Numbered from the stretch's first letter, positions 8,761-19,884 are shown. The stretch is 62,500 nt of DNA from Paenibacillus polygoni (GCF_030263935.1 NZ_CP127162.1:4365001-4427500), one strand, 5' to 3'. Numbers and translations are program-made. Notes: generated by a model from the letters alone, not told the origin.

Positions 8761-8789
8761 ATATTACACGATTAAATGCTACTTCGCAA
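8761..8789 (-). promoter_or_regulatory. Candidate promoter of rplM-rpsI inside truA
   Basis: TTGCGA (8784-8789) and TAATAT (8761-8766) are spaced by 17 bp at the very end of truA. The predicted start (about 8754) coincides with the foot of the leader's outer stem, which strengthens an otherwise average match. Confidence 0.45.
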
Positions 8790-9587
8790 GACATTATCGC
8801 AGGTTTTTTTTAGGAGATGTTCATACTCTACATTCCATAACATTAAACCTTTACTAACCGCTGTTGGGCCAGCCGCAGAACGGTCTTGTGCAGCTAGGAT
8901 ATGTTTCATATCCTCAGGCTGACGTTTCCCTTCTCCTATCTCCAGAAGCGTACCGATAATAATCCGGACCATATGCTGAAGAAAACCACTGCCGGTCAAA
9001 TAGATATGAATAACACCTTGATCTCGCGGATGATCCACTCTGCACATAGAAGTGTCGTGGTCCAATCGCGCTTCATATAAAGTCCTGACATGGGAATCCT
9101 TCGTTGAATGTCTGGATGCGAAAGAAGTAAAGTCGTGTGTACCTAGTAAGTACGGCAAACTTTCATTCATCGCCTTAATATCGAGCTTGCCTGGATGGTG
9201 CAACTGTATCCGGCGATTAAATATATCTACAAATTGATTTGCATTAATTGTGTAACGATACGTCTTTCTTTTGGCAGAACGCCTGGAGTGAAATGAGAGT
9301 GGTACTTCGTATGCATCTGTTATAACGATGTCGTCAGGCAGTCTTGTGTTAAGAGCCATGCACCAGCGCTCAAGAGGAATCTTGGACTCTGTGTGAAAGT
9401 GAAACACTTGCCCTCTTGCATGGACCCCAGCATCAGTACGTCCCGAAGCATGGATTTTGATTTCCTCTCCAGTCAGATAGTTAATCGATTTTTCGATAAT
9501 ATCCTGTATTGTGTTGCCTATGGGCTGTGTCTGGAAACCAAAGTAATCCGTTCCATCGTAATTCACACGCATACAAATATTCCGCAT
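8772..9587 (-). CDS. truA: tRNA pseudouridine(38-40) synthase TruA
   Basis: The enzyme has 271 residues and makes pseudouridine at positions 38-40 of the tRNA anticodon arm. The catalytic Asp sits in ASGRTDAGVHA, and NYDGTDYFGFQ opens the fold. The late GSGFLQHMVRIIIGT is the usual TruA C-terminal motif. ATG at 9587 was chosen over GTG at 9596 because the GAGGTGAG site overlaps the latter. It follows rplQ after a terminator, so it is either read through or has a weak promoter that I could not identify. Confidence 0.94.
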   Translation of the reverse strand: MRNICMRVNYDGTDYFGFQTQPIGNTIQDIIEKSINYLTGEEIKIHASGRTDAGVHARGQVFHFHTESKIPLERWCMALNTRLPDDIVITDAYEVPLSFHSRRSAKRKTYRYTINANQFVDIFNRRIQLHHPGKLDIKAMNESLPYLLGTHDFTSFASRHSTKDSHVRTLYEARLDHDTSMCRVDHPRDQGVIHIYLTGSGFLQHMVRIIIGTLLEIGEGKRQPEDMKHILAAQDRSAAGPTAVSKGLMLWNVEYEHLLKKTCDNVLRSSI

Positions 9588-9649
9588 TATTCTCACCTCA
9601 TCATACCATACTAATCAAAGTAACCATTCGTAATGACAGCATCACAATG

Positions 9650-9672
9650 AAAAAGAGCTCCTCTCGGAGCTC
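9650..9672 (-). terminator. Terminator after rplQ
   Basis: A 7-bp stem (GAGCTCC / GGAGCTC) with a 4-nt loop is followed by five T on the minus strand. It closes the long ribosomal transcript before truA, perhaps incompletely. Confidence 0.75.
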
Positions 9673-9760
9673 CTCCCCAAACTACAGCGCAGCACTAGCG
9701 AAAAAAAGGGGCAGTTCAGAACCTAGATCCTGTCCACCCTTCCTTCACTCTCGCTTCATA

Positions 9761-10126
9761 TTACACGCGGTCTACTAATTCCAAGTAAACCATAGGTGCA
9801 GAATCACCGCGACGAGGTCCCAGTTTCATGATACGAGTGTATCCACCTGGACGCTCAGTGTAACGTGGTGCAATATCGCTGAACAGTTTTTGAATTGCAT
9901 CCTGTTCACCATCAATTGTTTCACGGCGCACATATGCAGCAACTTGACGACGTGCGTGCAAATCACCTTTTTTAGCTTTAGTGATCAGTTTTTCAGCGAT
10001 AGAACGAACTTCTTTCGCTTTCGCTTCCGTCGTTTGAATGCGCTCATACAAGAACAGATCCGTTACGAGGTCACGGAACAATGCTTTACGAGCACTGGAG
10101 TTACGACCCAACTTTTGGTATGCCAT
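9761..10126 (-). CDS. rplQ: 50S ribosomal protein L17 (bL17)
   Basis: The protein has 121 residues, the short bacilli form. It carries the family start [20 protein letters not shown] and the segment [21 protein letters not shown]. It binds 23S rRNA near the exit tunnel. GGAGGGG lies before the ATG. It is the last gene of the alpha cluster, 34 bp after rpoA, followed by a terminator. Confidence 0.97.
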   Translation of the reverse strand: MAYQKLGRNSSARKALFRDLVTDLFLYERIQTTEAKAKEVRSIAEKLITKAKKGDLHARRQVAAYVRRETIDGEQDAIQKLFSDIAPRYTERPGGYTRIMKLGPRRGDSAPMVYLELVDRV

Positions 10127-10160
10127 GTTTTCCCCTCCTTCACTTCAAGCAATCGTGTTG

Positions 10161-11105
10161 CTATTCTTCTGTACGAAGACCCAAACCAAGCTCTTCGAGC
10201 TTCTCTTGCACTTCTTCTAAAGATTTACGACCCAGGTTACGAACCTTCATCATGTCCTCTTCAGTTTTCGTTGTAAGTTCTTGAACCGTGTTGATACCAG
10301 CACGTTTCAAGCAGTTATAGGATCGAACAGATAGATCGAGCTCTTCGATCGTCATTTCTAGTACTTTTTCTTTTTTGTCTTCCTCTTTTTCGACCATGAT
10401 TTCTGCATCTTTCGCTTCGTCTGTTAGACCCACAAAGAGCAGTACATGTTCAGTCAAGATTTTAGCGCCAAGACTTACAGCTTCTTCTGGACGAATGCTG
10501 CCATCAGTCCAAATTTCAAGTGTAAGCTTATCGTAGTTTGTTACTTGACCTACACGCGTATTTTCAACACCGTAGTTGACACGCGCAATCGGGGTATAGA
10601 TCGAATCCACAGGGATGACGCCGATCGGCTGATCATCGCGTTTATTCCGATCTGCCTGGACGTAGCCGCGACCGCGATTGGCATAAATACGCATGTGAAG
10701 TCTCGAACCTGGACCAAGAGTAGCGATATGAAGATCCGGATTAAGGATTTCAACATCACTATCCGCACGGATATCTCCGGCTGTAACAGCCCCTTCACCT
10801 TCAGCATCAATCTCAAGAATCTTCTCTTCATCAGAGTGAATCTTCAAAGACAAAGCTTTAAGGTTCAGAATGATTTCCGTAACGTCTTCCATTACGCCAG
10901 GAACTGTAGCAAACTCGTGCAACACTCCATCGATTTGCACCGATGTAACTGCCGCACCTGGAAGTGAGGAAAGCAAGATACGGCGAAGCGAGTTACCCAG
11001 CGTCGTACCATATCCGCGTTCCAGCGGTTCTACCACAAATTTGCCATAAGTGCCATCATCGTTGACGTCTACCGTCTCAATTTTTGGCTTTTCGATTTCT
11101 ATCAC
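10161..11105 (-). CDS. rpoA: RNA polymerase alpha subunit
   Basis: The protein has 314 residues. The N-terminal assembly domain (about 1-230) carries the [20 protein letters not shown] dimerisation and beta-binding segment. An acidic linker rich in Glu and Lys follows, and then the C-terminal domain (about 250-314) with [17 protein letters not shown] and [11 protein letters not shown], which contacts UP elements and activators. The start is GTG at 11105 behind GGAGGGG. It lies between rpsK and rplQ as in all bacilli. Confidence 0.98.
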   Translation of the reverse strand: MIEIEKPKIETVDVNDDGTYGKFVVEPLERGYGTTLGNSLRRILLSSLPGAAVTSVQIDGVLHEFATVPGVMEDVTEIILNLKALSLKIHSDEEKILEIDAEGEGAVTAGDIRADSDVEILNPDLHIATLGPGSRLHMRIYANRGRGYVQADRNKRDDQPIGVIPVDSIYTPIARVNYGVENTRVGQVTNYDKLTLEIWTDGSIRPEEAVSLGAKILTEHVLLFVGLTDEAKDAEIMVEKEEDKKEKVLEMTIEELDLSVRSYNCLKRAGINTVQELTTKTEEDMMKVRNLGRKSLEEVQEKLEELGLGLRTEE

Positions 11106-11237
11106 TGCAATACCCCTCCTTCAAAACGTCGGTCCGATATGAAATATTTACCTTATCTAGTGTTACCATGTAGTATGCCTAAACAACCATTATTAACAGA
11201 TTGTGCCGGATTATACCACACGAAGGGGCAAATCTCA

Positions 11238-11633
11238 TTAGACACGACGACGTTTTGGAGGACGGCATCCGTTATGTGGCACAGGAGTTACGTCTTTGAT
11301 CAGGTTAACTTCAAGACCAGCAGCTTGCAGAGAGCGGATCGCTGCTTCACGGCCAGCACCTGGACCTTTAACCATAACTTCAACTGATTTCATGCCGTGT
11401 TCCATTGCTGCTTTAGCTGCAGTTTCTGCTGCCATTTGAGCTGCGAATGGAGTCGACTTACGGGAACCTCTAAATCCAAGACCGCCGGAGCTTGCCCAAG
11501 AGATAGCGTTACCGTGTGGATCCGTAATAGTAACAATTGTGTTATTGAACGTGGAACGAATATGAGCCACGCCAGACTCAATATTTTTACGGTCACGACG
11601 TTTAGTACGTACGACTTTTTTCGGTTTAGCCAT
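11238..11633 (-). CDS. rpsK: 30S ribosomal protein S11 (uS11)
   Basis: The protein has 131 residues. The segments [33 protein letters not shown] and the C-terminal [18 protein letters not shown] are the family hallmarks. S11 helps form the platform and the E-site edge. It follows rpsM by 19 bp and precedes rpoA by about 130 bp. That gap is AT-rich and shows no terminator. Confidence 0.97.
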   Translation of the reverse strand: MAKPKKVVRTKRRDRKNIESGVAHIRSTFNNTIVTITDPHGNAISWASSGGLGFRGSRKSTPFAAQMAAETAAKAAMEHGMKSVEVMVKGPGAGREAAIRSLQAAGLEVNLIKDVTPVPHNGCRPPKRRRV

Positions 11634-11652
11634 TGTAGATTATCCTCCCTTC

Positions 11653-12021
11653 TTATTTCTTTTTATTTGCTACAGTACGACGAGGACCTTTACGCGTACG
11701 AGCATTTGTTTTAGTACGTTGTCCACGAACTGGAAGTCCACGACGGTGACGAACACCACGGTAACATCCGATCTCAGTCAAACGTTTAATATTTAAAGAA
11801 ATTTCTCGACGAAGGTCACCTTCTACCTTAACCGTTTTGTCGATACTTTCACGTAATTTGCTCACTTCATCTTCCGTAAGATCACGGACACGAGTATTCG
11901 GACTAATGCCTGTTTCGCTCAAAATTTTCTTGGAAGTCGTTGAACCGATTCCGAAAATATATGTCAAGGCGATCTCAACGCGTTTATCACGTGGCAAATC
12001 CACACCAGCTATACGAGCCAT
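11653..12021 (-). CDS. rpsM: 30S ribosomal protein S13 (uS13)
   Basis: The protein has 122 residues. The N-terminal half holds the helix-two-turn-helix with [14 protein letters not shown], and the extended basic tail ends [21 protein letters not shown]. The tail touches P-site tRNA, and the head contacts L5 across the subunit interface. The spacing to rpmJ is about 20 bp. Confidence 0.97.
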   Translation of the reverse strand: MARIAGVDLPRDKRVEIALTYIFGIGSTTSKKILSETGISPNTRVRDLTEDEVSKLRESIDKTVKVEGDLRREISLNIKRLTEIGCYRGVRHRRGLPVRGQRTKTNARTRKGPRRTVANKKK

Positions 12022-12042
12022 TTTACGCTACACCCCCTTCTA

Positions 12043-12177
<135 letters not shown>

Positions 12178-12257
12178 TTACGATGAGTAAAACTGACTTC
12201 GAAAGCATGCTAACAGCCAGATGATACACAATCTATCTACATAGCGTACACTAGATT

Positions 12258-12266
12258 AGTATACCA
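12258..12266 (-). promoter_or_regulatory. Candidate extended -10 promoter upstream of rpmJ
   Basis: The minus strand reads TGGTATACT, an extended -10 with 5/6 match, in the 158-bp gap between infA and rpmJ. No good -35 is present. It could be an internal promoter for rpmJ-rpsM-rpsK-rpoA-rplQ. Confidence 0.35.
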
Positions 12267-12314
12267 TGCAAAGCTGATATAAACCTTCATCGTTATTTCA
12301 GAAAATAAGCCTTA

Positions 12315-12530
12315 CTATTTACGATAAGTTATACGCCCTTTTGTTAGGTCATAAGGCGATAACTGAACAACCACTTTATCTCCTGTCAGAATGCGGATAA
12401 AGTGCATCCGCAGTTTGCCGGAAACGTGAGCTAGAATTTGATGACCATTCTCAAGCTCTACTTTGAACGTTGCGTTGGGAAGCGGCTCAAGAACCGTTCC
12501 TTCCACTTCAATGACATCTTCTTTGGCCAC
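12315..12530 (-). CDS. infA: Translation initiation factor IF-1
   Basis: The protein has 71 residues and a single S1/OB fold. The segments [22 protein letters not shown] and [21 protein letters not shown] are canonical. IF-1 blocks the A site during initiation. The start is GTG at 12528-12530 after AGGAGA. It follows the KOW-protein gene by 18 bp. Confidence 0.97.
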   Translation of the reverse strand: MAKEDVIEVEGTVLEPLPNATFKVELENGHQILAHVSGKLRMHFIRILTGDKVVVQLSPYDLTKGRITYRK

Positions 12531-12548
12531 AGTTAGTCTCCTTTCTCT

Positions 12549-12839
12549 TCAGCTTTGAACTTCGCCTACATTTAAGAACTGCTGAACTGCATAACGCAGT
12601 TTTCCGTTCGTTACCCGTCCAACTTCGTTTAAGCTGTTCACAACCTCGCTGCTAATCATCGGCTGGGGTTCCAGGTGAAGAAGGTTCTTCTTCTTTCGTC
12701 CGTCAAACTTACGTTTGTATCCGTCAGCAATATACACGAACCTGTTGTCCTCAACAGCAATGACTACTGCAATCTGACCGGCATCTCTGCCTCGAAGTAT
12801 TTTTACGATCTGTCCGACTTGTGGGATCTTTTGATTCAT
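12549..12839 (-). CDS. KOW-domain RNA-binding protein (L14e/L6e-like)
   Basis: The protein has 96 residues. A KOW motif (VGQIVKILRGRDAGQIAVVI) near the N-terminus is followed by a basic patch (GYKRKFDGRKKKN). It matches the small ribosomal-like KOW proteins encoded between map and infA in Bacillota (YbzG in B. subtilis), whose exact role is unknown. The ATG at 12839 fits the family. The open frame runs 49 codons further upstream through the map remnant, but that part has no family match. Its ribosome binding site (TAGGTGATGAG) is contained in the tail of the map remnant. Confidence 0.85.
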   Translation of the reverse strand: MNQKIPQVGQIVKILRGRDAGQIAVVIAVEDNRFVYIADGYKRKFDGRKKKNLLHLEPQPMISSEVVNSLNEVGRVTNGKLRYAVQQFLNVGEVQS

Positions 12840-12846
12840 CGTCTCA

Positions 12847-13200
12847 TCACCTACGCATCTCGCTTTCGTAAAAATTACATCCTGTCTGGTTAAGAACAAA
12901 AGAAAGTTCTTGAGCACACAGCACATTGTCATACGACATTGTATACAGCCGAACATTGTTCGACGCTTCATGCACTCTTCGTTCATCGACTGAAGTACAA
13001 ATACTGGCAGGAAAACCGTTATAACCTGTGAAAGACGGCACAGCCCCTTGACTGCGATTATGTTGATCAGTCATTTGGTCAAGTTCTCCGGACAAAACCC
13101 GAGCAATACCATGATTTGCAGGATCAACCTGCACTAATGTGCGAGTTAACCTTACATCACGGTTTGATCCCAGTTCTGCATCGGACTTACAAATGATCAT
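12847..13200 (-). pseudogene. map: Degraded methionine aminopeptidase gene remnant
   Basis: The open frame has about 118 codons from ATG 13200 (or 13206), where a type I methionine aminopeptidase of about 250 residues is expected. The start MIICKSDAEL and a block at residues about 49-77 (RSQGAVPSF, GYNGFPASICTSV, VH) match Map closely and stay in register with the N-terminus. Residues 11-40 are scrambled. After residue 77 nothing of the catalytic core follows: no metal-ligand Asp, His or Glu motifs are present. The last 30 residues (with LCAQ and QTGC) faintly resemble a Map C-terminus, as if an internal segment of roughly 380 bp was lost. It cannot be an active peptidase. It overlaps the adk stop as TAATG and carries the ribosome binding site of the next gene. 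Confidence 0.75.
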
Positions 13201-13205
13201 TACCA

Positions 13206-13856
<651 letters not shown>

Positions 13857-13961
13857 TCACTCCCTCCAAGACTATCCCTTCAACAAGAAACAGCACAATA
13901 GGTGCCGGTTCTAGCAACAATCAAACAAATGATTAGCTGCTTTCAATACCGGAACCTATGG

Positions 13962-15260
13962 CTACTTATTGATGAAACCTTTGTAATGGCGTTTAATCAA
14001 TTGACTTTCGATTTGTTTGGTCGTATCCAGTGCTACACCGATAACGATCAGCATGGATGTACCTGCAAGTTGTGCAACTTGCGGCAAACCAGAAAGCGAA
14101 CCTAAGAATACAGGTAGAACGGAGATGACAGCCAAGAACAAAGCTCCGGTCATAGTCAAACGAGTCATGACACGGGACAAGTATTTCTCAGTTGCTTTAC
14201 CCGGGCGAATGCCTGGGATATAACCACCATTCTTCTTCATGTTATCGGCCATTTGTTGCGGATTCATCTGCACGAAAGTGTAGAAGAACGTAAAGCCGAT
14301 AATCATCAGTACATAGAGCACCATACCCAGCGGTTTGTCATAAGACAAATTCTGAGTGACCCATGTAGCCCAACCATAATTAGCCCAGAATGAAGCAATA
14401 ATGACTGGGAACTGGAGAAGAGATACAGCGAAAATGACTGGGATTACACCTGCCGCATTAATTTTCAGCGGAATATGAGTGTTTTGTCCACCGTACATTT
14501 TGTTACCTACAACACGTTTCGCATATTGAACCGGAATTTTCCGGATCGCTTGCTGGATGTAGATAACCCCTACTACTGTTAACAGGAGAACAAGTACCAC
14601 AATAATCACTTTAAGTGCATTCATGAATACTTGATCAGCCTGGATAAATTCAGATTCAACTGTTGTACGGATCACATTAGGAATCGTTGAAACGATACCT
14701 GCAAAGATAATAATAGAAATACCGTTACCAATACCTTTTTCAGTAATCTGTTCACCGAGCCACATGAGGAACGAAGTACCTGCAGTCAATACGATAGCAA
14801 TGACAATATAGTCAATGAATGTTGCATTCGGCACCATTTCCTGTCCATACAAACGGTTAAAACCAATAGATGTACCAAAAGCCTGGATTAACCCCAAAAT
14901 TACTGTACCATAACGCGTGAGCTGCGCAAGTTTTTTCTTACCATGCTCACCTTGTTTAGCCCATTCCGCTAGTTTCGGAATAACATCCATCGACAGTAGC
15001 TGTACAATGATGGATGCTGTAATATATGGCATAATCCCGAGCGCGAATATCGAAAATTGGAACAACGCTCCGCCCGAGAATGTGTTCAGAAGACCAAACA
15101 ATTCTCTGCCTTGCGAATCTGCCGCAGTAAAGACTTCTTTGTTAACTCCGGGAACCGGAACAAAGGAGCCAATGCGGTAGATTATCAGAACAAAGAGAGT
15201 GAATAAAATCCGTTTACGCAGATCTTCAACTCGCCATATATTCTTTAAGGTTGTGAGCAT
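13962..15260 (-). CDS. secY: Preprotein translocase subunit SecY
   Basis: The protein has 432 residues and about ten membrane helices, forming the protein-conducting channel with SecE (also in this window) and SecG. The start [18 protein letters not shown], the plug region SGGALFQFSIFALGIMPYI and the cytoplasmic loop RKIPVQYAKR are typical. Its ATG shares one base with the rplO stop (TAATG), indicating translational coupling. The 111-bp gap to adk is unremarkable. Confidence 0.97.
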   Translation of the reverse strand: MLTTLKNIWRVEDLRKRILFTLFVLIIYRIGSFVPVPGVNKEVFTAADSQGRELFGLLNTFSGGALFQFSIFALGIMPYITASIIVQLLSMDVIPKLAEWAKQGEHGKKKLAQLTRYGTVILGLIQAFGTSIGFNRLYGQEMVPNATFIDYIVIAIVLTAGTSFLMWLGEQITEKGIGNGISIIIFAGIVSTIPNVIRTTVESEFIQADQVFMNALKVIIVVLVLLLTVVGVIYIQQAIRKIPVQYAKRVVGNKMYGGQNTHIPLKINAAGVIPVIFAVSLLQFPVIIASFWANYGWATWVTQNLSYDKPLGMVLYVLMIIGFTFFYTFVQMNPQQMADNMKKNGGYIPGIRPGKATEKYLSRVMTRLTMTGALFLAVISVLPVFLGSLSGLPQVAQLAGTSMLIVIGVALDTTKQIESQLIKRHYKGFINK

Positions 15261-15700
15261 TAGATCACCTCGGTTTTACCGCCGGCAGCCTCGATTTTCT
15301 CTACCGCAGATTGAGAGAACTTGTTAGCTTTAACTGTCAACTTCACAGTAATATCGCCATTACCCAGAATTTTGATTCCGGATTTTGTGTTTTTCACAAT
15401 ACCCGAGTTAACCAAAATTTCTGGAGTTACTTCTGTACCTGCTTCAAAACTGTTCAGATCTTGAAGATTCACAACTGCATACTCTTTACGAGTAGGATTT
15501 ATGAATCCGCGTTTTGGCAGACGACGATACAATGGGTTCTGTCCACCCTCGAAGCCTGGACGTACACCACCGCCAGAGCGAGAGTTTTGACCTTTATGAC
15601 CGCGACCTGAAGTTTTACCCATACCGCTGGAAGTACCGCGTCCAACGCGTTTGCGTTCTTTGCGGGATCCAGGTGCTGGAGAAAGTTCATGTAACTTCAT
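15260..15700 (-). CDS. rplO: 50S ribosomal protein L15 (uL15)
   Basis: The protein has 146 residues. The Gly/Arg-rich N-terminus ([18 protein letters not shown]) threads into 23S rRNA, and the C-terminal globular part follows. The start is ATG at 15700, 9 nt after AAGGAGGTG. An in-frame GTG four codons earlier overlaps that site and is rejected. It is coupled to secY by a one-base overlap. Confidence 0.97.
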   Translation of the reverse strand: MKLHELSPAPGSRKERKRVGRGTSSGMGKTSGRGHKGQNSRSGGGVRPGFEGGQNPLYRRLPKRGFINPTRKEYAVVNLQDLNSFEAGTEVTPEILVNSGIVKNTKSGIKILGNGDITVKLTVKANKFSQSAVEKIEAAGGKTEVI

Positions 15701-15747
15701 CGTTCGTTGCACCTCCTTAATGATTTGTGGGACAAGTCCCTTACGTA

Positions 15748-15933
15748 CTATTCTTGGATTTCTTTAACAGAAACCATGTGACTTACTTTGTTCACCATAC
15801 CGCGGATAGCAGCATTATCGTTATGAACCACAGTTTGGTTGATCTTACGAAGACCGAGTGTGTTAACAGTCGCTCTTTGTGACTCATTACGTCCGATCAA
15901 ACTGCGAACGAGGGTAATTTCCAATTTAGCCAT
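15748..15933 (-). CDS. rpmD: 50S ribosomal protein L30 (uL30)
   Basis: The protein has 61 residues, the short bacterial form, with [23 protein letters not shown] at the front and [15 protein letters not shown] after it. It binds 23S rRNA at the central protuberance side. It sits between rpsE (12 bp) and rplO in the spc cluster order. Confidence 0.97.
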   Translation of the reverse strand: MAKLEITLVRSLIGRNESQRATVNTLGLRKINQTVVHNDNAAIRGMVNKVSHMVSVKEIQE

Positions 15934-15945
15934 GAGATTCCCTCC

Positions 15946-16443
15946 TTAGCCCCGAAGCTCTTCGACAGTTTTTCCACGCAATTTCGCCACATCTTCAGCG
16001 CGTTTCAAGCGGGACAAACCTTCCAAGGTCGCATTGACCATGTTCATGGAATTCGAAGAACCCAGTGATTTTGTCAAAATGTCACCTACACCAGCAAGTT
16101 CCAGAACGGCACGTACTGGTCCACCAGCGATAACTCCAGTACCTTCAGAAGCTGGTTTCAAAAGAACACGTCCAGCACCGAACTTACCAGTGATCGTGTG
16201 AGGAATAGATGTTCCTACGATTGGCACATAAATCAGATTTTTCTTAGCATCATCAATACCTTTGCGAATCGCATCAGGTACTTCGCCAGCTTTACCAATA
16301 CCAGCTCCAACCCAGCCGTTGCCATCGCCGACAACTACTAGTGCGCTGAAACTGAAACGGCGTCCGCCTTTTACTACTTTAGCTACGCGATTAATATTTA
16401 CAACTCTTTCAGTGAGTTCTAAAGTGTTAGGATCTACACGCAA
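15946..16443 (-). CDS. rpsE: 30S ribosomal protein S5 (uS5)
   Basis: The protein has 165 residues. The N-terminal double-stranded-RNA-like domain contains the spectinomycin-loop region [18 protein letters not shown] with no change I recognise as a resistance allele. The C-terminal domain has [17 protein letters not shown]5 works with S4 and S12 in decoding fidelity. A good AGGAGGT site precedes the ATG. Confidence 0.97.
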   Translation of the reverse strand: MRVDPNTLELTERVVNINRVAKVVKGGRRFSFSALVVVGDGNGWVGAGIGKAGEVPDAIRKGIDDAKKNLIYVPIVGTSIPHTITGKFGAGRVLLKPASEGTGVIAGGPVRAVLELAGVGDILTKSLGSSNSMNMVNATLEGLSRLKRAEDVAKLRGKTVEELRG

Positions 16444-16469
16444 GTCGTTAACCTCCTTTTAAAAATATC

Positions 16470-16838
16470 TTAGAATTCAAGCCCTGCTTCACGAGCAGCA
16501 TCAGCTAATGCTTGAACACGTCCATGATAAAGGTAGCCACCACGATCGAAAACGATGTTAGTGTATCCTTTTTCTTTTGCACGTTTAGCAACGAGTTCGC
16601 CGACTTTACGAGCCGCTTCTACGTTACCACCGTTACTGATTTCGCCACTGATTTCTTTATCTACTGTTGATGCGGATACCAGGGTTACACCTGCTACATC
16701 ATCGATCAATTGAGCGTAGATATGCTTGGATGAACGGAATACGTTCAAACGTGGACGTTCAGCTGTTCCAGAAATTTTACCACGAACACGGATATGTCTT
16801 TTCAGACGTACTTTGTTCTTATCTTGTTTAGTAATCAT
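16470..16838 (-). CDS. rplR: 50S ribosomal protein L18 (uL18)
   Basis: The protein has 122 residues, with a basic N-terminal tail ([18 protein letters not shown]) and the conserved [16 protein letters not shown] and [20 protein letters not shown]. It binds 5S rRNA with L5 to form the central protuberance. It lies 26 bp before rpsE. Confidence 0.97.
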   Translation of the reverse strand: MITKQDKNKVRLKRHIRVRGKISGTAERPRLNVFRSSKHIYAQLIDDVAGVTLVSASTVDKEISGEISNGGNVEAARKVGELVAKRAKEKGYTNIVFDRGGYLYHGRVQALADAAREAGLEF

Positions 16839-16957
16839 CTTCGTTTCACTCCCTTCAGTTTGCCTTTAAAGCTTCATTTTAAGACGCACAGGGTATATTA
16901 GAAACACGAGCATATCGCCACCATATGATAGAGACGAAGGAAAAACGGTAAGAAAAC

Positions 16958-17500
16958 TTATTTCTTCTTACCGGCTTTACCTTCCTTACGGATAATGCGC
17001 TCGCCTTCATATTTAATCCCTTTACCTTTATAAGGCTCAGGTTCGCGAACAGAACGGATCTCAGCTGCATATGCACCTACACGCTCTTTGTTGATACCGC
17101 GAACGATGATTTTTGTGTTCGTAGGAACCTCAAACTCAATGCCCGGCTCCGGAGTGATTTCTACCGGATGGGAGTAACCTACGTTCAGTACGATTTTATC
17201 TCCAGATTTGCTTGCACGATATCCGACCCCAACCAGCTCTAGAGATTTTTCGAAACCTTCAGTTACACCACTTACCATGTTACTAACTACGGAACGAGTA
17301 GTACCGTGCAAAGAACGATGGAGTTTGTTATCAGAAGGACGAGTTACAAGAATTTCATTATTTTCAACAGTTACCTTCATATCTTTATGAAGTTCACGTG
17401 TGAGTGTACCTTTAGGACCTTTAACCGTAATAACGGAGTCATTCAAAGTGACTTCTACGCCACTTGGTACAGTAATTGGTTTGCGACCAATACGGGACAT
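16958..17500 (-). CDS. rplF: 50S ribosomal protein L6 (uL6)
   Basis: The protein has 180 residues, built of two similar RNA-binding domains. The start MSRIGRKPI and the late [28 protein letters not shown] are typical. It sits near the factor-binding centre. ATG at 17500 follows AAGGAGGTG. The GTG three codons upstream overlaps that site and was not used. The gap to rplR is about 120 bp and shows no gene. Confidence 0.97.
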   Translation of the reverse strand: MSRIGRKPITVPSGVEVTLNDSVITVKGPKGTLTRELHKDMKVTVENNEILVTRPSDNKLHRSLHGTTRSVVSNMVSGVTEGFEKSLELVGVGYRASKSGDKIVLNVGYSHPVEITPEPGIEFEVPTNTKIIVRGINKERVGAYAAEIRSVREPEPYKGKGIKYEGERIIRKEGKAGKKK

Positions 17501-17530
17501 GTGTTGCACCTCCTTGTTTTGTGACTTATA

Positions 17531-17929
17531 TTACCAAACGTAGCAGATAACTTCGCCGCCAGATTTTGCTTGGCGAGCTTCTTTATCTGTCATTACGCCT
17601 TTGGAAGTAGAAATGATCGCGATTCCGAGACCGCCAAGTACGCGAGGTACTTCATTGCTCTTCGTGTAAACACGTAGACCTGGTTTACTGATTCTTTTCA
17701 GACCAGTAATAACACGCTCGTTGTTTTGTCCGTATTTCAAGAAAATACGGATGATTCCTTGTTTGTTATCATCCACATATTCAGCATCACGGATGAAACC
17801 TTCACGCTTCAGGATTTCAGCGATTTGTTTTTTCATCGTCGAAGCAGGCATTTCTACCGTTTCGTGACGAACTGTGTTCGCATTACGAATGCGAGTAAGC
17901 ATATCTGCAATTGGATCAGACATAGTCAT
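17531..17929 (-). CDS. rpsH: 30S ribosomal protein S8 (uS8)
   Basis: The protein has 132 residues, with [14 protein letters not shown] at the front and [21 protein letters not shown] near the end. It binds 16S rRNA helix 21 and nucleates the central domain. Of two close ATGs, 17929 is 8 nt after AAGGAGGT and is preferred over 17923. Confidence 0.97.
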   Translation of the reverse strand: MTMSDPIADMLTRIRNANTVRHETVEMPASTMKKQIAEILKREGFIRDAEYVDDNKQGIIRIFLKYGQNNERVITGLKRISKPGLRVYTKSNEVPRVLGGLGIAIISTSKGVMTDKEARQAKSGGEVICYVW

Positions 17930-17960
17930 TGTGTGTAACCTCCTTCCCGTTCAGGACTTT

Positions 17961-18146
17961 TTACCAGCTTGCTTTTTTCACGCCAGGGATCTGGCCTTTA
18001 TAAGCTAATTCACGGAAACAAATTCTGCAAATTTTAAACTTCTGTAATACAGAATGTGGACGACCACAACGTTCGCAACGAGTATAAGCACGAACTTTAA
18101 ACTTCGGAGCACGTTGTTGTTTAACTTTCATTGAAGTTTTTGCCAC
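17961..18146 (-). CDS. rpsN: 30S ribosomal protein S14 type Z (uS14), zinc form
   Basis: The protein has 61 residues, the short zinc-binding form, with ligands in CERCGRPHS and CRICF. S14 sits in the 30S head. Bacilli often keep a second, zinc-free S14 elsewhere for zinc starvation, but none is in this window. It lies between rplE and rpsH. Confidence 0.97.
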   Translation of the reverse strand: MAKTSMKVKQQRAPKFKVRAYTRCERCGRPHSVLQKFKICRICFRELAYKGQIPGVKKASW

Positions 18147-18217
18147 TTAGCCTGACACCTCCTAAATAATTTCGGAGAATTCGGGGTCTCTCAAAGACTC
18201 CCGGATACTTTAAATTC

Positions 18218-18757
18218 TTACTTTGCGAAAGGCATTCCGAGTTGAGTAAGCAATTCGCGAGACTCTTCATCGGTTTTAGCCGTAGTTACGATTACGATAT
18301 CCATACCGCGGACTTTGTCCACTTTATCATACTCAATCTCAGGGAAGATGAGTTGCTCTTTAAGACCAAGTGTGTAGTTACCACGACCATCAAACGCTTT
18401 GTTTGATACCCCTTGGAAGTCACGTACACGAGGAAGAGTAATGTTGAACAATTTATCAAGGAAGTGGTACATACGCTCGCCGCGCAATGTCACTTTAACC
18501 CCGATTGGCATGTTCTCACGCAGTTTAAAACCAGCGATTGATTTTTTAGCTTTTGTGATTACTGGTTTTTGACCAGAAATCAGCTGCAAATCATTCACAG
18601 CGGAATCAAGCACTTTGGAGTTTTGGACAGCGTCACCCACCCCCATGTTGATAACCACTTTCTCGATTTTAGGAACTTGCATTACTGAGCTATATTCAAA
18701 CTTCTGCACCAAAGCAGGAGTTATTTCATTTAGGAAACGTTCTTTCAATCTTGCCAT
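18218..18757 (-). CDS. rplE: 50S ribosomal protein L5 (uL5)
   Basis: The protein has 179 residues, with [15 protein letters not shown] segment [37 protein letters not shown] and the late [15 protein letters not shown]. It binds 5S rRNA and contacts S13 and P-site tRNA. AAAGGAGGT precedes the ATG. Confidence 0.97.
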   Translation of the reverse strand: MARLKERFLNEITPALVQKFEYSSVMQVPKIEKVVINMGVGDAVQNSKVLDSAVNDLQLISGQKPVITKAKKSIAGFKLRENMPIGVKVTLRGERMYHFLDKLFNITLPRVRDFQGVSNKAFDGRGNYTLGLKEQLIFPEIEYDKVDKVRGMDIVIVTTAKTDEESRELLTQLGMPFAK

Positions 18758-18789
18758 GAATTATGGACCTCCTTTCTCATTCGGTTACA

Positions 18790-19143
18790 TTAGTCGATCG
18801 ATTCTCCGGAACGTTTAGCAACGCGTACTTTTTTGCCGTTGTCTAACACTTTGTAACCAATACGGGTTACGTTTCCGCTCTTCGGATCAATATGCATCAC
18901 GTTCGATACATGGATTGGAGCTTCTTTCTCGATGATTCCGCCTTGTGGATTAAGCTGGTTAGGCTTTTGGTGTTTTTTAACGAGGTTAACACCTTCTACA
19001 AGAACGCGGTTCTCACGAGGATAAGCTGCGATGACACGGCCTTTTTTGCCTTTGTCTTTACCGCTGATCACCATAACAGTGTCGTCTTTTTTGACGTGCA
19101 ACTTGTTGTTATGAGATTCCAAGACCTTTTTCACTTTTGCCAT
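18790..19143 (-). CDS. rplX: 50S ribosomal protein L24 (uL24)
   Basis: The protein has 117 residues. An N-terminal KOW fold ([22 protein letters not shown]) is followed by a zinc-free C-terminal part. It initiates 50S assembly and lies at the tunnel exit. ATG at 19143 follows AGGAGGTG. The GTG three codons upstream is inside the ribosome binding site. Confidence 0.97.
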   Translation of the reverse strand: MAKVKKVLESHNNKLHVKKDDTVMVISGKDKGKKGRVIAAYPRENRVLVEGVNLVKKHQKPNQLNPQGGIIEKEAPIHVSNVMHIDPKSGNVTRIGYKVLDNGKKVRVAKRSGESID

Positions 19144-19211
19144 TTCGTACACCTCCTATGACTTGCGTGAACAAGCTATAAATCAATCCTAAGAAGGATT
19201 AAGTTGTTATA

Positions 19212-19583
19212 TTAGATAACTTCTGGAGCCAAGGAAACGATTTTCATGTAGTCTTTTTCGCGAAGTTCGCGAGCAACTGGTCCGAAAATACGAGTACCAC
19301 GAGGGCTTCTGTCTTCTTTAACTACCACTGCTGCATTCTCATCAAATGCGATGTAAGATCCGTCTTTACGACGAACAGAACGTTTTGTGCGAACCACAAC
19401 TGCTCTTACCACATCACCTTTTTTGACAACGCCGCCTGGTGTTGCTTGTTTGACAGAACAAACGATAAGGTCTCCGATTGAAGCTGTACGACTACGTCCC
19501 GTACCACCCAGTACGCGGATACACATCAGTTCCTTCGCACCAGAGTTGTCTGCTACAGTCAAACGTGTAAATGGTTGAATCAT
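19212..19583 (-). CDS. rplN: 50S ribosomal protein L14 (uL14)
   Basis: The protein has 123 residues, with [18 protein letters not shown] at the front and [15 protein letters not shown] near the end. It forms intersubunit bridges and is where RsfS binds to silence ribosomes. AGGAGGAAAA precedes the ATG, and it follows rpsQ by 34 bp. Confidence 0.97.
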   Translation of the reverse strand: MIQPFTRLTVADNSGAKELMCIRVLGGTGRSRTASIGDLIVCSVKQATPGGVVKKGDVVRAVVVRTKRSVRRKDGSYIAFDENAAVVVKEDRSPRGTRIFGPVARELREKDYMKIVSLAPEVI

Positions 19584-19617
19584 CTTGTTTTCCTCCTTTC
19601 AGCCAAGCTGAAAATCA

Positions 19618-19884
19618 TTAAATGATAATCGCTTTTTCCACGACTTCAACAAGTCTCCAGTTCTTGTCTTTCGACAAAGGACGAGTTTCCATGATTTTAA
19701 CAACATCACCAATTTTAGCAGTGTTATTTTCATCATGTGCTTTGAACTTTTTAGTGTACTTGATGCGTTTATGGTACAAATCATGCTTTTTGTAAGTTTC
19801 TACAGCAACCACAATTGTTTTATCCATTTTGTCGCTAACCACTTTACCGACTTGCACTTTACGTGCGTTGCGTTCTTCGCTCAT
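19618..19884 (-). CDS. rpsQ: 30S ribosomal protein S17 (uS17)
   Basis: The protein has 88 residues, an OB fold with [23 protein letters not shown] and the [18 protein letters not shown] tail. It is a primary binder of the 16S 5' domain. The start ATG at 19884 follows AAGGAGG. The open frame upstream to 19923 has no family match. Confidence 0.97.
   Translation of the reverse strand: MSEERNARKVQVGKVVSDKMDKTIVVAVETYKKHDLYHKRIKYTKKFKAHDENNTAKIGDVVKIMETRPLSKDKNWRLVEVVEKAIII

Noticed and set aside
9593..9605. Extended -10 (TGGTATGAT) just upstream of truA
   Set aside because: It would start transcription within the truA ribosome binding site, leaving almost no leader, and it lacks a -35.
12840..12986. 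N-terminal extension of the KOW protein open frame
   Set aside because: It runs through the map remnant in another frame, has no family match and lacks a ribosome binding site.
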